DNA of 64,000 nt from Glaciimonas sp. PAMC28666 (lineage in GTDB: Bacteria > Pseudomonadota > Gammaproteobacteria > Burkholderiales > Burkholderiaceae_D), in the NCBI RefSeq assembly GCF_016917355.1, contig NZ_CP070304.1:3348001-3412000 (forward strand), in the 5' to 3' direction. This document shows, piece by piece, positions 51,101 through 60,105 of this stretch (position 1 is its first letter; every line of letters begins with the position of its first letter). The notes below the pieces were generated by a model. That model did no database searches and was not told the DNA's origin. It saw only the letters and a program-made list of their open reading frames with translations. Both the position numbers and the translations under genes were made by a program.

Positions 51101-52568
51101 GCCTGCGGGAGATTCACCGGGAGCGTTTATCCGCAGTGATCAGAGACGTCTGTTACAGCAGTATGTTGCGTTATTTCGAGAACAAAATATGGATCGTGAG
51201 TGGCATGAAAAGCTCGCTAGCAGCATGCCATTTTTCGATGCGATTCAACGCTCAATGTACGATCCACATTACAGCCCGGATTTTAAAGACCTGGCTTTTG
51301 ATGGTTTGGATCTGGTTATCACACTCATATCCATTGGCATTCCAGTTTTCAAATTGAGTAGCGTTGGTCTTAAAGCGACGCAAAGTGCCATCAGGGCGGC
51401 AAGGCTTGCCGGTATTAGTGGCGCCGGACTGCGCAAGATTGTTTTTCGTGCCGCCAGCCCTTATTTAAAAAAATCAGCTTTTACAGCGGCCAGGGAAGTG
51501 GCCGGATTTATCCTCCCTCCAATCGACTGGGGACGCACGCTGGCTAACATCGGGTCTAAAATCGTGCGACATACCGGGGCAATAAAGCACGTTGGGGGTA
51601 ATGGAAATAAGGTCAAGTTAAGTCAGGCACGTCGCTTAAAGAACCGCAATAGACGTACAAGACTACTGCATCAAAGAAATCGCCCTCGCACGCGTTGTAC
51701 GAGAACGGTCGGAGCGGTATGTTCCCAGGTATCAGGCAATATGCTGAACCGGCGGTTTAGCTATACGTACAGCCTTGCGCGAGATCGCGACATGGATAGA
51801 TGGGAAGACACCTTGTTGCAGTTGATCGAATATCCAGGCACCTGGGAAGGGGGGAAAAGTATAGTGGGCCGACAATTTTCGAAAGATTATAAAGTCGAAT
51901 TTAACCAAAAATTGACGGTAGCCGAACAAGAGGCAGTACGTGGGTGGTCGTTTGTCAACGTCCAGCAACCGTACGGCACATCCATGGGAGATGATCTTGT
52001 TCAAGGGTACACTAATAATAATTTTTATCTCAACAAGGCGTTGCGCGGAGACTGGCCCCTTACGCCGGAACTTAAAGCGGCTGCGATCAATTTATCCAGT
52101 GGTTTGAAAAAGCTCACTGCGCCGTCGGGAAAAACTTTACTTATACGCGTTTCAGACGTCGACGTAGGGTATTCCAGTAAGCTGGCCGTGGGTGACACGG
52201 TGACCAGCTATCCTACTTTTATGGCTGCATCTGGCAGCGGCGAACTCCTCGAAATTGCGCTGGACAAGGAATCACTTTTTGGATTGGGTACGGCGCTCGC
52301 CGTTTATCATATTAAGGCAAAGTCGGCCAAACCGTTGATCAAGCGCACCTCAACCCAGGTCTCTATAGAAAACGAGTGGATATTTGACCCGGAATCATTT
52401 TTCGTGGTGACGGGGATTTCGAAAGTACGCAAATTAATCAACGGCTTGCCATATGGAAAGGAGATCAATGTCATCAGATTAAAGGAAATAGACAGGCCGC
52501 CTGGAATTCCGGTTGCAAAAAATATCCATACAGGGCAATCGGTAATGCCCACTAAATTACTGGCTTGA
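48123..52568 (+). CDS. Large toxin-like effector with C-terminal ADP-ribosyltransferase-like region
   Basis: A solitary 1481-residue protein. It has no Sec signal; the N-terminus is Ser/Pro/Asn-rich and likely disordered (SRPSSYSHPVIPNVQENVKA). Region about 1-470: unrecognised, partly beta-rich. About 470-500: Thr/Pro/Lys linker. About 530-1160: helical body resembling dermonecrotic-toxin-type (DUF6543-like) effector proteins, with a hydrophobic helix pair near 1057-1085 (DLVITLISIGIPVFKL). About 1163-1195: very basic (RRLKNRNRRTRLLHQRNRPR). About 1207-1465: layout of an R-S-E mono-ADP-ribosyltransferase, with Arg1342 (LLIRVSDV), FMAAS ending at Ser1370, Glu1416-Asn-Glu1418 (SIENEWIFDPESFFVV), and the NNFYLNKALRGDWPLTPELKAAAINL helix before the Arg. 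The first Ser of the usual STS is Ala here. Enzyme activity, target and delivery are inference. No immunity or secretion gene adjoins. Confidence 0.7.
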   Translation: MIVGSRPSSYSHPVIPNVQENVKANTASDIDANRRGDGDSPFRATLIALLNEIKRDVNGASPITLIERFQQRFCDLLEDNKKTLPFFSGNLREYFNHSDSHCVALLEPLLRCSPTLIALCRVFLGAGRNCHVVQGEDYAVSTENGISRVTLGLDVQGAWSERIVGGEITSGEQCAVVTLLTLWLSHLTDSEIDPALVMAFLQLIEFEIAPYGLSLEVEVDSLDGLSFDASIAAYTKQQQRCHQNSGAQAQVDRVWLPVENKSVLGLLLELVAHVSELCRPCPKLSPANPADYLDLIRALFGAGSLYGDQSEHKDQRSTMLPMDLGEPFRQVPFRPLFSMSMAGDGCEFQFSKKFIPLDRNSAVELKIHTAPAPWERGNNCRGPVLLTLDGASGPHNGSVENNGSLHIVTAIDRNAFGNNKIAVRFGDTQTAASDNQDLPPLWLKVKSSGADLIVQIGEGVFGSRQILFENKITTVTTSTTVTKPGPAPEKKPTIIVSQHALTNAGPTFPVSSIPANNDNAFRLSKVSSGFFGMIDREFDRAAKGVEATLFSPFWASSQPLGTDVESDPNAIAARKLFRDSYINTFYKLDSLPPRRLTSMAVSADRRYAAILDEVLTDEREDFNALRDQKDLLAPEDILVMYANRIKRTQHQLAEYGVNNAAAAALIEIQEIRLRTFKKRYDSQSQLQGDLAALVAIGRARGEPGQPEVFQPQPLSLAQARVEAMRLYLVSHDVPGPDVVSGRSDHVLLALANDVYDRTSANYSLHVAKRLAELEAINYYFPAKVRQLQLDINDPDLIDKFISAHYAVFDVETVHRFHRKQFETIDLNIPVLRPRGQVGIRRYYEQLNEYLQDHLAGHADSIVQRVSTGISALDLERPYQAVIGLDIIYRDDGVPMRGGMPNIIRRPVTGDNRIYLVKGDSGTIYATSTFGGALVIEEASAFIDPRKFDALARHDITPKMVISIAALANLLWPNNSPLPKNKRLEMLAPRRYALPAGDSPGAFIRSDQRRLLQQYVALFREQNMDREWHEKLASSMPFFDAIQRSMYDPHYSPDFKDLAFDGLDLVITLISIGIPVFKLSSVGLKATQSAIRAARLAGISGAGLRKIVFRAASPYLKKSAFTAAREVAGFILPPIDWGRTLANIGSKIVRHTGAIKHVGGNGNKVKLSQARRLKNRNRRTRLLHQRNRPRTRCTRTVGAVCSQVSGNMLNRRFSYTYSLARDRDMDRWEDTLLQLIEYPGTWEGGKSIVGRQFSKDYKVEFNQKLTVAEQEAVRGWSFVNVQQPYGTSMGDDLVQGYTNNNFYLNKALRGDWPLTPELKAAAINLSSGLKKLTAPSGKTLLIRVSDVDVGYSSKLAVGDTVTSYPTFMAASGSGELLEIALDKESLFGLGTALAVYHIKAKSAKPLIKRTSTQVSIENEWIFDPESFFVVTGISKVRKLINGLPYGKEINVIRLKEIDRPPGIPVAKNIHTGQSVMPTKLLA

Positions 52569-52611
52569 TGCGCGCAACTGCCCGGCCTATAGAACTTCGC
52601 TAACGTTAGTA

Positions 52612-52635
52612 ACGTCAGCTTACACAAGCTGACGT
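52612..52635. terminator. Hairpin between the convergent toxin-like gene and glnE
   Basis: Perfect 10-bp arms ACGTCAGCTT / AAGCTGACGT with a four-base loop. The T-run is weak on both strands, so it may be a partial bidirectional terminator. Confidence 0.5.
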
Positions 52636-52647
52636 AAGGGCATTCTG

Positions 52648-55422
52648 TCAAGCATCACTGAAAACCGACGCTAGCAACTCCTTTACCGCAGGGACTTCGG
52701 CAGCGACCCAATCAGGCGATACGCGTGCGCGTTCATCGCCCTGAAGGCGGCGTTGATGTTGTAACTTACGATAATGCCGATAAGCATTTGCAGCTTCGTT
52801 CGCCAGCGCGGTATCAATCAAACCTAATTCACCGCATAATTTAAGCAGCGCAATATTGCCAATATCAGCTGTCAGCTCAGGATGAAGTGCAGCGTTTCGC
52901 AGGATCAAAAACTGCACCAGGAACTCGATGTCGATCATTCCTCCTTCATCATGTTTAAGGTCAAATAAATCACTGCGATTGCGGTTAGCATCGCGCATCT
53001 TCTGACGCATGGCGCGGACCTCTTGCTCCAGCTTAAGCGGATCACGCACCTGTCGTAAAACATCGACGCGCAGCGCTTCAAAGCGCTCACCAATCGCGCT
53101 ATCGCCAGAGCAAAAGCGTGCGCGGGTCAAGGCCTGATGCTCCCACAGCCAGGCTGAGTTGCGTTGATATTTTTCAAATGTGGCGAAGGTGGATACCAAC
53201 AAACCACTAGCGCCATCGGGACGCAGAGCGATATCGATATCGAACAGAATTCCGGCCGAAGTGTGACTGGTCATCCACGTAATGAAACGTTGGGCCAATT
53301 TCGCGTATAAGGGAGGTGCTTCCTGATCGTCATCTTCATAAAGAAAGACCACGTCCAGATCCGACGCGTAGCTCAGTTCTTTACCGCCTAGTTTTCCATA
53401 CGCGATGACTGCAAATTTCGGCACGTCGCGGTGACGATTCGGAAAGGTTTTCCAGACCGACTGGATCGTCGTATCCACTAAAATGTCGGCGAGTAAGGAG
53501 AGGTAATCGGATAGAACTTCGACGCTGAGCTTGCCTTCCAGATCTTGCGCCAGTAGCCGGAACAACTGGGCGTGATGGAGCTCCCGCAGCAGATCAAGCT
53601 GACGCTCTGTGTCACCGGCGACTTCATCCATCTGACGCTGGCAATCTTGCGCAAATTGGGGCCAGTCGGCATCCGCATTCAGACTGCGATCATCCAGCAA
53701 TTCATCGAGCAGGATTGGATGCATTGTCAGAAACTTCGCCGCCCAATCGCTGGCGCCCATCATGCGGATCACGCGATGCAAAGTGCTTGGGTACTCCGTG
53801 AGCAAGGCCAGATAAGCAGCACGACGGGCGATAGTTTCCAGAAAATCAAGAAGGCGAGCAAGCGTATTCCGTTGCGTGGCAGATTGGGTGTTGTTCCTGG
53901 ATTCTGATAGTGTGCCGATGATCGGAAGCGCAACGTTGATTAACGCAGTGAATCGATTGCGGCTTATCTCTGGTAAATTCTGTATGCGCCCGGATTGCCA
54001 GGTCGAAGCAAGTCGACGCGCGTTATCGGCCACGTCGCTAAATCCGAGGGAAGTCAGTACGCTTTCAATGACGTCAACACTATCTCGATCGCTTAATCCG
54101 CATAATGCAGATTGATCTTCGCTTTTTACATCGCCGCCTGGGCTATTGTTCTTGTCTTGCTTGTCGCTAAAAATGGCATCAAATTGTGCCGCCACCAACA
54201 CCCGACGTTTTTCGAGCTCGCCAAGCAAAGTCTCCACGTCGACAAATCCCATTGCTTGCGCAATGATCAAACGATCCCCATCGTTGGTGGGCAGGGTGTG
54301 GGTTTGCGCATCATCCAGGTATTGCAAGCGGTGTTCCAGATTGCGCAAAAAATCGTAGGCTTCCAACAATTGATCGACCACCTCCGCGGTAAGCAAATTT
54401 TTTTCGACTAGCGTGCGGAGAGTTTTGCGGGTAGACCGGTCACGAAGATCCTGCTCGCGTCCACCACGTATCAACTGAAACACTTGTGCCAGAAATTCGA
54501 TCTCGCGGATGCCACCGCGGCCTAACTTGACGTTATTATTGCGGTCGGGATGTAATGTTTCCTGACGCGTCACTTCCGCACGAATCTGCCGGTGCATCAA
54601 ACGCATGGCGTCAATCGTGCCGTAATCCAGATAACGCCGGAAAACAAAAGGGCGTGAAATGTTTTCAAGCGCCGTAATATCTTCGGCTCGCCCTGTCATT
54701 GCTCGCGCCTTACACCACGCATAGCGTTCCCATTCACGCCCTTGGGTGACCAGATAGGTTTCGACCATATTCAAACTGGCGACGAGAGGGCCGGATGCGC
54801 CGTTGGGTCGCAACGCCATGTCAACCCGGAAGGTAAAACCGTCCTGCGTGATCTCTGAAATGGCGTTAATCAATTTTTTGCCTAAGCGCACAAAAAATTC
54901 GTGATTTGACATTGACCTCTGCTCCGCGTTGTCGGCCAGGGTGTCACCGTCTTCAGCGTACACAAAAATAAGATCAATGTCCGACGATACGTTGAGTTCG
55001 CCGCCCCCCAGTTTACCCATCCCAAGAATGATGAGCTCCTGAGGCAAGCCGGACTCCTGGCCGATGGGCGTGCCATGCAACGCCACCATCTCTTCCATGA
55101 TGCTGGTAAGGTGTGTTTTGACCGCAAAATCGGCAAACTCGGACATGGTGCTGACGACTTCTTCCAGATTGGCAAGGCCGCTTAAATCACGCGCAATTAG
55201 CGTGCAGACAATTAAGTTACGCAAACGGCGCATCGCACGCGGTAGCGGCATGCCTGAATCTATTTCATTTTGTAACAACCGCGCAAATGGCGTGTTGGTT
55301 AGGGATAATTGTGCCAGTGCGGAAACTTGTTCTTCGCGGCCGCCCTCAGCATTTATCCAGCGGGTGTAAAAATGAGAGGCGGCGGAAGTGCTGATAAGGG
55401 AATGGGTCGCGGCGATTGACAT
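52648..55422 (-). CDS. glnE: Glutamine synthetase adenylyltransferase / adenylyl-removing enzyme
   Basis: GlnE adds AMP to glutamine synthetase (inactivation) and removes it (activation) according to the nitrogen signal from PII. The 924-residue product has two nucleotidyltransferase domains: N-terminal adenylyl-removing with GMGKLGGGELNVSSDIDLIFVY (about 133-155), and C-terminal adenylylating with YGKLGGKELSYASDLDVVFLY (about 680-705). Each is followed by a helical GlnD-PII-type part (LGRGGIREIEFLAQVFQLIRGG; EGGMIDIEFLVQFLIL). The length is normal. It is convergent with the toxin-like gene and divergent from yhdP. Confidence 0.97.
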   Translation of the reverse strand: MSIAATHSLISTSAASHFYTRWINAEGGREEQVSALAQLSLTNTPFARLLQNEIDSGMPLPRAMRRLRNLIVCTLIARDLSGLANLEEVVSTMSEFADFAVKTHLTSIMEEMVALHGTPIGQESGLPQELIILGMGKLGGGELNVSSDIDLIFVYAEDGDTLADNAEQRSMSNHEFFVRLGKKLINAISEITQDGFTFRVDMALRPNGASGPLVASLNMVETYLVTQGREWERYAWCKARAMTGRAEDITALENISRPFVFRRYLDYGTIDAMRLMHRQIRAEVTRQETLHPDRNNNVKLGRGGIREIEFLAQVFQLIRGGREQDLRDRSTRKTLRTLVEKNLLTAEVVDQLLEAYDFLRNLEHRLQYLDDAQTHTLPTNDGDRLIIAQAMGFVDVETLLGELEKRRVLVAAQFDAIFSDKQDKNNSPGGDVKSEDQSALCGLSDRDSVDVIESVLTSLGFSDVADNARRLASTWQSGRIQNLPEISRNRFTALINVALPIIGTLSESRNNTQSATQRNTLARLLDFLETIARRAAYLALLTEYPSTLHRVIRMMGASDWAAKFLTMHPILLDELLDDRSLNADADWPQFAQDCQRQMDEVAGDTERQLDLLRELHHAQLFRLLAQDLEGKLSVEVLSDYLSLLADILVDTTIQSVWKTFPNRHRDVPKFAVIAYGKLGGKELSYASDLDVVFLYEDDDQEAPPLYAKLAQRFITWMTSHTSAGILFDIDIALRPDGASGLLVSTFATFEKYQRNSAWLWEHQALTRARFCSGDSAIGERFEALRVDVLRQVRDPLKLEQEVRAMRQKMRDANRNRSDLFDLKHDEGGMIDIEFLVQFLILRNAALHPELTADIGNIALLKLCGELGLIDTALANEAANAYRHYRKLQHQRRLQGDERARVSPDWVAAEVPAVKELLASVFSDA

Positions 55423-55715
55423 TTAGGAGTGGCTACAATTTGATTGCGGGTGGAAAAGTTGGGACCGTTAGAAGCAATATGCATGCGTCCAGCCTCATCA
55501 TGACGCCGATGAGATGAATTTGGAATACTTTTGTCGGGTTTTCAGGGTTTTGATATTTATCGACAAGGATCCATGCGAACATAGAGGGAAACCTGCGTCC
55601 GATGACGTCCTCAACTTTATACAGGTGGTTTCTGTATCATTTTTGCTATTTGTGGCCCGCTGTTCGGTGTTATTTCGCCGTTTCGATTATTAATCACAAA
55701 ACGCTGTACTAATTG

Positions 55716-58700
55716 ATGTCTAAAAAGCAACAAAACTCTCCTGCGCCTGTACCGCGAATCACGCAATTGTGGCGTGCGACGGTGAGTGCCTACCAACGTA
55801 TCAACCGCCTGACGCATCATCTGGTCGGTTTTGTACTCAAGACTCTGGTCGTTGCTTACTTCGTATTTTGCGGATTGTTCCTTACCCTACGCTATGTCGT
55901 TCTTCCAAATATCAGTCACTACAAAAGTAACGTCGAACAGATTGTCAGCGGTGCGCTCGGGTCACCCATTTCGATCGGGACAATTGCAGCATCCTGGGAC
56001 GAATTACAGCCAAAATTGACTTTAACCGACGTCGTTGTTCTCGATCAACGTCAATCACCGGCGCTAAGTTTGCCGCAGGTGGCTGCAACGCTTTCCTGGC
56101 GCTCGTTACTGCTAGGCACTCTGCGCCTGGACTCGCTCGAAATTGATCGTCCTGATCTGCAGATTGAACGCGATACTCAAGGTAATCTGTTTGTCGCCGG
56201 AATTCCAATTAACACCAAGTCACAAAAAGGTGGCGGAGCGGACTGGGTTTTGTCCCAAAATCAAATCGTTATACGTCAAGGCCGCGTAAGTTGGAACGAC
56301 AAGCTTCGTGGCGCTCCGGAACTGACGCTGACAAACGTTAATTTGGTGCTACGCAACCGCTGGCGTCAACATCGATTGTCATTGCAAGCCGCTCCTCCTG
56401 CGACGTTTGCTGCGCCGATAGATGTGCGCGCGGAATTTACGCATCCGGCGTTTGCCCGCAATAAGGCCGACGTCTCGCGGTGGAAGGGAACGCTTTACGC
56501 CAATGTCCAGAACACCGATCTTACACTCTGGAAGGCATACGTCGATTATCCGATCGAACTTAATCAGGGCAAGGGAGCGGTAAAAGCGTGGCTCGATCTC
56601 GATCACGCCAGGGTGGTAGATTTTGCCGCCGATATCGCCTTAACCGATTTATCGGCTCGCTTGCGCAAAGATTTGGCACTTCTGAGTTTGCGCCAGGTGC
56701 ACGGTCGCATTTCGGCGCAGGAAGTGATCGGCCCAACGTCGGTGGAGGGCGCGCCTACCTTTGGTGCCAATGGTCATCATATTTCGCTCACGGATTTTTC
56801 GTTCGAAACCACGGAGGGTCTGGTTCTTCCGCGCACCAGCATCAAGGAGTCCTATGCGCCCGCGAGAGGGAATCAGCCAGAAAAGTACACGTTAAGCGCC
56901 GACCGGCTTGTGTTGCAAACCTTAGCGGATTTCGCCCAACGTTTGCCGCTCACCAAGCCACAAGTCCAAATGCTGAATGACTACGCGCCGCGTGGGGAGT
57001 TGCAGGATTTCTCGGCGCAATGGCAGGGCGCTTATCCGTCCATTGTCGCGTATCGGCTCAAAGGAGAATTCAAAGGATTTACCACGACTGCACAGCCAGC
57101 CCGCGCCGCCCAACCGAAAACTGCCTCCCAGCCAGCGCAAACGGCAGTGCCGGCAGTTCCCGGTCTCGACAATGCCAACGGCAGTATCGACGTCAATCAG
57201 TCAGGCGGCAGTTTGATTGTCGCTTCGGACAAAATGACGGTGACATTGCCTGGTTATTTTGAGCAACCGGTGATGCCGTTAGAGCATCTGGACCTGAAAG
57301 TACATTGGCAAGTCCGGGACGGAATATTAGAAAAGTTAGTTCACAACACCGTACTGTCACCGTTACAGCATGGCAAGCATCTGATGGTACAGGTCGATAG
57401 CCTGAATTTTGTGCAGGATGGTTTAATCGGCTCACTGTCAGGTAGCTACTTGCTTCCTTTGGAGCAACCCGGCGCTGGCTTTGGCACCATCGATGTGGTG
57501 GGGAAAATCAGCGAATTTCAAATCGATAAAATCGGCGTTTATCTGCCGCAACATACGCCAGAGCATTTGAGGCACTGGCTGGTGGGTGCGCTAAAAAGCG
57601 GAACAGCACGCGATGTGGCGATTAAATTAAAAGGCGATCTTTCACACTTTCCCTTCAATGCACCAGCCAATGATCCCACGGCAAAAGCGCGCGGTGAGTT
57701 TAGTGTGTTGGGAAAAATCGAGAACGGCGAAATGGAATATGATCCAGGCGTTTTCGGGCAAGATGGCAAGCAACCATTGTGGCCAATTTTGGAAAAAATT
57801 AATGGCACAATCGCCGTCGACAGGACGCGTTTGCAAATTAAGGCAGATAGCGCCAGGACCACTAACGTTGCTTTAACTAACGTCGTTGCGACGGTTCCCG
57901 ATTTATTATCGCATGACGCTATGTTGAATATTAGTGGGAGCGGGGCCGGTGCGTTTGGCGATTTTCTGACCTTCGTCAACAATAGTCCGGTTGAGCATTG
58001 GATCGGCAGCTTTACCAAAGATTCAGAGGGCAAGGGCAATGCCCAGCTACAGCTTGATCTTCACATTCCTATGGCACACGCCTTTGATTCAAAGGTGAAT
58101 GGCACAGTCCAGTTTTTGAACAATGACGTGGTATTACAAAAGATTATTCCTCCGCTACAGAGCGTCAACGGAAAACTTGAATTCAATCAAAAAGGCTTTA
58201 ATCTGAACGGACTGAAGGGGACTTTTCTTGGTGGCCCGGTCCAGGCCAGCGGCGGCACCCAGCCAGATGGCCAGAGCAAGATAAAAATTGACGGTACTGC
58301 CTCCTTGGAAGGGCTAAGAGCAGTCTATCCCGGTACCAATGCGCAAAGTGTCTTAAGCCATGCTAGCGGCGCTAGTCGGTATAGCGCAACCGTGGCGATT
58401 CATGAACATCACACAGAATTGCTGGTCGATTCCAGCCTGCAAGGAATCGCCTTGAATTTCCCCGCACCATTGCGCAAGTCAGCGAATGAAAATCTGCCGC
58501 TCAAATTTGAATGGGTAGGGGTCCCGTCCAATGATCCGTTGTTTCTCCGCGATGAGATCCGTGCCTCCCTGGGGACGGCGATCGCGGCGCGCTATCAACG
58601 CCAGAAATCGGTCGACAAGGACGCGGAATGGAAAGTTCTGCGAGGCGGTATCGGCGTCGATACGCCAGTGCCGGAACCCGATAGCGGACTGGTCATCAAT

Positions 58701-59957
58701 TTGAGCGCGAAATCGCTCAACCTTGATCAGTGGAGTAGTCTGGCGACTGTTGCCAACGATTCCTCGAACGTGAATAAAGCCATCGACGATTCCCGGCAAT
58801 TCGCCGGTATTACCCAATATGTGAGTCCTGAGGTGGTGGCGGTACGGGCAAGTGAGCTGATACTCATGGGAAAAAAGCTGAACAATGTGGTGGTTGGTGC
58901 TTCGCATTTAAAGAATGTATGGCAGGCAAATATCGATTCGACACAAGCGTCCGGTTATGTCACATGGAATACCATCGCCTCTGGTCACGGACTTGGCAAA
59001 GTGACAGCGCGACTGTCATCGCTGATCATTCCGGAGAACGCCACCTCTGACGTTAAAGAAATATTGGAAAGCAAAGATGCTGCAACCGAGATACCGGGGC
59101 TTGACATCGTTGCTGAAGATTTTCAATTAATGGGGAAGAAATTAGGGCGACTGGAACTGGTTGCCGATAACGTGCATGCCGATGTCGGCAGCGAATGGCG
59201 CATACGGCGCCTGTCGATTCATAATCCCGATGCCGAACTGAAAGCTGCGGGCAAATGGACCACCGTCGATGACAATAATTTGACTAATTTAACCTACGCA
59301 TTGGATGTTCACGATGCTGGAAAATTGCTTGAACGTTTTGGTTTCGCGCATGTATTGAAGGGCACGAAAGGGCGCATGGATGGCGATGTTACCTGGAAGG
59401 GGCTACCCTTTTCAATCGATATTCCATCGCTAACGGGACAGATTAATCTGGATATGCAAGCCGGGCAATTTCTCAAAGTGGATCCTGGCGCTGCCAAATT
59501 GCTGGGCGTCCTCAGTTTACAGTCATTACCACGCCGGTTAACGCTCGACTTCCGCGATGTTTTTTCGGAAGGCTTTGCCTTCGACAGTGTCACTGCCACG
59601 GCTGCGATTGCAGAAGGTAAGGCCACTACAGATAACTTCAAAATGCGCGGTGTGGCAGCGACGGTGCTGCTCAGTGGCAGCGCTGACATTGCGCAGGAGA
59701 CTCAGAATCTGCATGTCGCCGTCCTACCGGAAATCAATGCTGGCGCTGCCTCGCTGGCGGTGCTGGCGATCAATCCGGTGGTGGGCATTGGAACCTTTTT
59801 AGCGCAGTTGTTTTTGCGCGATCCGCTGATGCGGGCTTTCACTTTTGAGTATGATATTACTGGTTCATGGAAAGACCCGGTAGTGAAGAAAATCGGTCAT
59901 AAAGATGATACGGTTGAAGGCAAGAATCTGTCGACAAATGTGGTCGGAAATCATTGA
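55716..59957 (+). CDS. yhdP: YhdP family AsmA-like protein
   Basis: A 1413-residue protein with one N-terminal membrane helix (about 35-60, LVGFVLKTLVVAYFVFCGLFLTL) and a long periplasmic part built of AsmA/DUF3971-type beta-strand repeats. The C-terminal DUF (about 1240-1400) has MDGDVTWKGLPFSIDIPSLTGQINLDMQAGQFLKVDPGAAKLLGVLSLQSLPRRLTLDFRDVFSEGFAFDSV, the signature of this family. YhdP, with TamB and YdbH, is needed for phospholipid transport to the outer membrane in enterics. A Pro/Ala/Gln linker sits near 455-475 (AQPARAAQPKTASQPAQTA). Start at ATG 55716. The position next to glnE and a nitrilase gene is conserved in Burkholderiales. Confidence 0.95.
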   Translation: MSKKQQNSPAPVPRITQLWRATVSAYQRINRLTHHLVGFVLKTLVVAYFVFCGLFLTLRYVVLPNISHYKSNVEQIVSGALGSPISIGTIAASWDELQPKLTLTDVVVLDQRQSPALSLPQVAATLSWRSLLLGTLRLDSLEIDRPDLQIERDTQGNLFVAGIPINTKSQKGGGADWVLSQNQIVIRQGRVSWNDKLRGAPELTLTNVNLVLRNRWRQHRLSLQAAPPATFAAPIDVRAEFTHPAFARNKADVSRWKGTLYANVQNTDLTLWKAYVDYPIELNQGKGAVKAWLDLDHARVVDFAADIALTDLSARLRKDLALLSLRQVHGRISAQEVIGPTSVEGAPTFGANGHHISLTDFSFETTEGLVLPRTSIKESYAPARGNQPEKYTLSADRLVLQTLADFAQRLPLTKPQVQMLNDYAPRGELQDFSAQWQGAYPSIVAYRLKGEFKGFTTTAQPARAAQPKTASQPAQTAVPAVPGLDNANGSIDVNQSGGSLIVASDKMTVTLPGYFEQPVMPLEHLDLKVHWQVRDGILEKLVHNTVLSPLQHGKHLMVQVDSLNFVQDGLIGSLSGSYLLPLEQPGAGFGTIDVVGKISEFQIDKIGVYLPQHTPEHLRHWLVGALKSGTARDVAIKLKGDLSHFPFNAPANDPTAKARGEFSVLGKIENGEMEYDPGVFGQDGKQPLWPILEKINGTIAVDRTRLQIKADSARTTNVALTNVVATVPDLLSHDAMLNISGSGAGAFGDFLTFVNNSPVEHWIGSFTKDSEGKGNAQLQLDLHIPMAHAFDSKVNGTVQFLNNDVVLQKIIPPLQSVNGKLEFNQKGFNLNGLKGTFLGGPVQASGGTQPDGQSKIKIDGTASLEGLRAVYPGTNAQSVLSHASGASRYSATVAIHEHHTELLVDSSLQGIALNFPAPLRKSANENLPLKFEWVGVPSNDPLFLRDEIRASLGTAIAARYQRQKSVDKDAEWKVLRGGIGVDTPVPEPDSGLVINLSAKSLNLDQWSSLATVANDSSNVNKAIDDSRQFAGITQYVSPEVVAVRASELILMGKKLNNVVVGASHLKNVWQANIDSTQASGYVTWNTIASGHGLGKVTARLSSLIIPENATSDVKEILESKDAATEIPGLDIVAEDFQLMGKKLGRLELVADNVHADVGSEWRIRRLSIHNPDAELKAAGKWTTVDDNNLTNLTYALDVHDAGKLLERFGFAHVLKGTKGRMDGDVTWKGLPFSIDIPSLTGQINLDMQAGQFLKVDPGAAKLLGVLSLQSLPRRLTLDFRDVFSEGFAFDSVTATAAIAEGKATTDNFKMRGVAATVLLSGSADIAQETQNLHVAVLPEINAGAASLAVLAINPVVGIGTFLAQLFLRDPLMRAFTFEYDITGSWKDPVVKKIGHKDDTVEGKNLSTNVVGNH

Positions 59958-60105
59958 TCGCGCCTTCATTCCGCAACCATAAAGCCGCATCGTTAAATAG
60001 CAATCGGTGCGTTGGTATGACCAGCAAAGCAGGACGTCGCTCGGGCAGTTTTGCGCACGCGCTGATAACGAGCCAATGACATTAACCGGATAGTCGGAGT
60101 ACAAC

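Noticed and set aside
48123-52568. Toxin-like gene as a type VI Rhs or two-partner (FhaB/CdiA) protein
   Set aside because: No YD repeats, no RHS core motif, no TPS or haemagglutinin repeats and no Sec signal peptide are visible.
47814-52660. Immunity protein or secretion chaperone gene beside the toxin-like gene
   Set aside because: No small open frame with a start, ribosome binding site and plausible composition lies on either side; the neighbours are gap and glnE.
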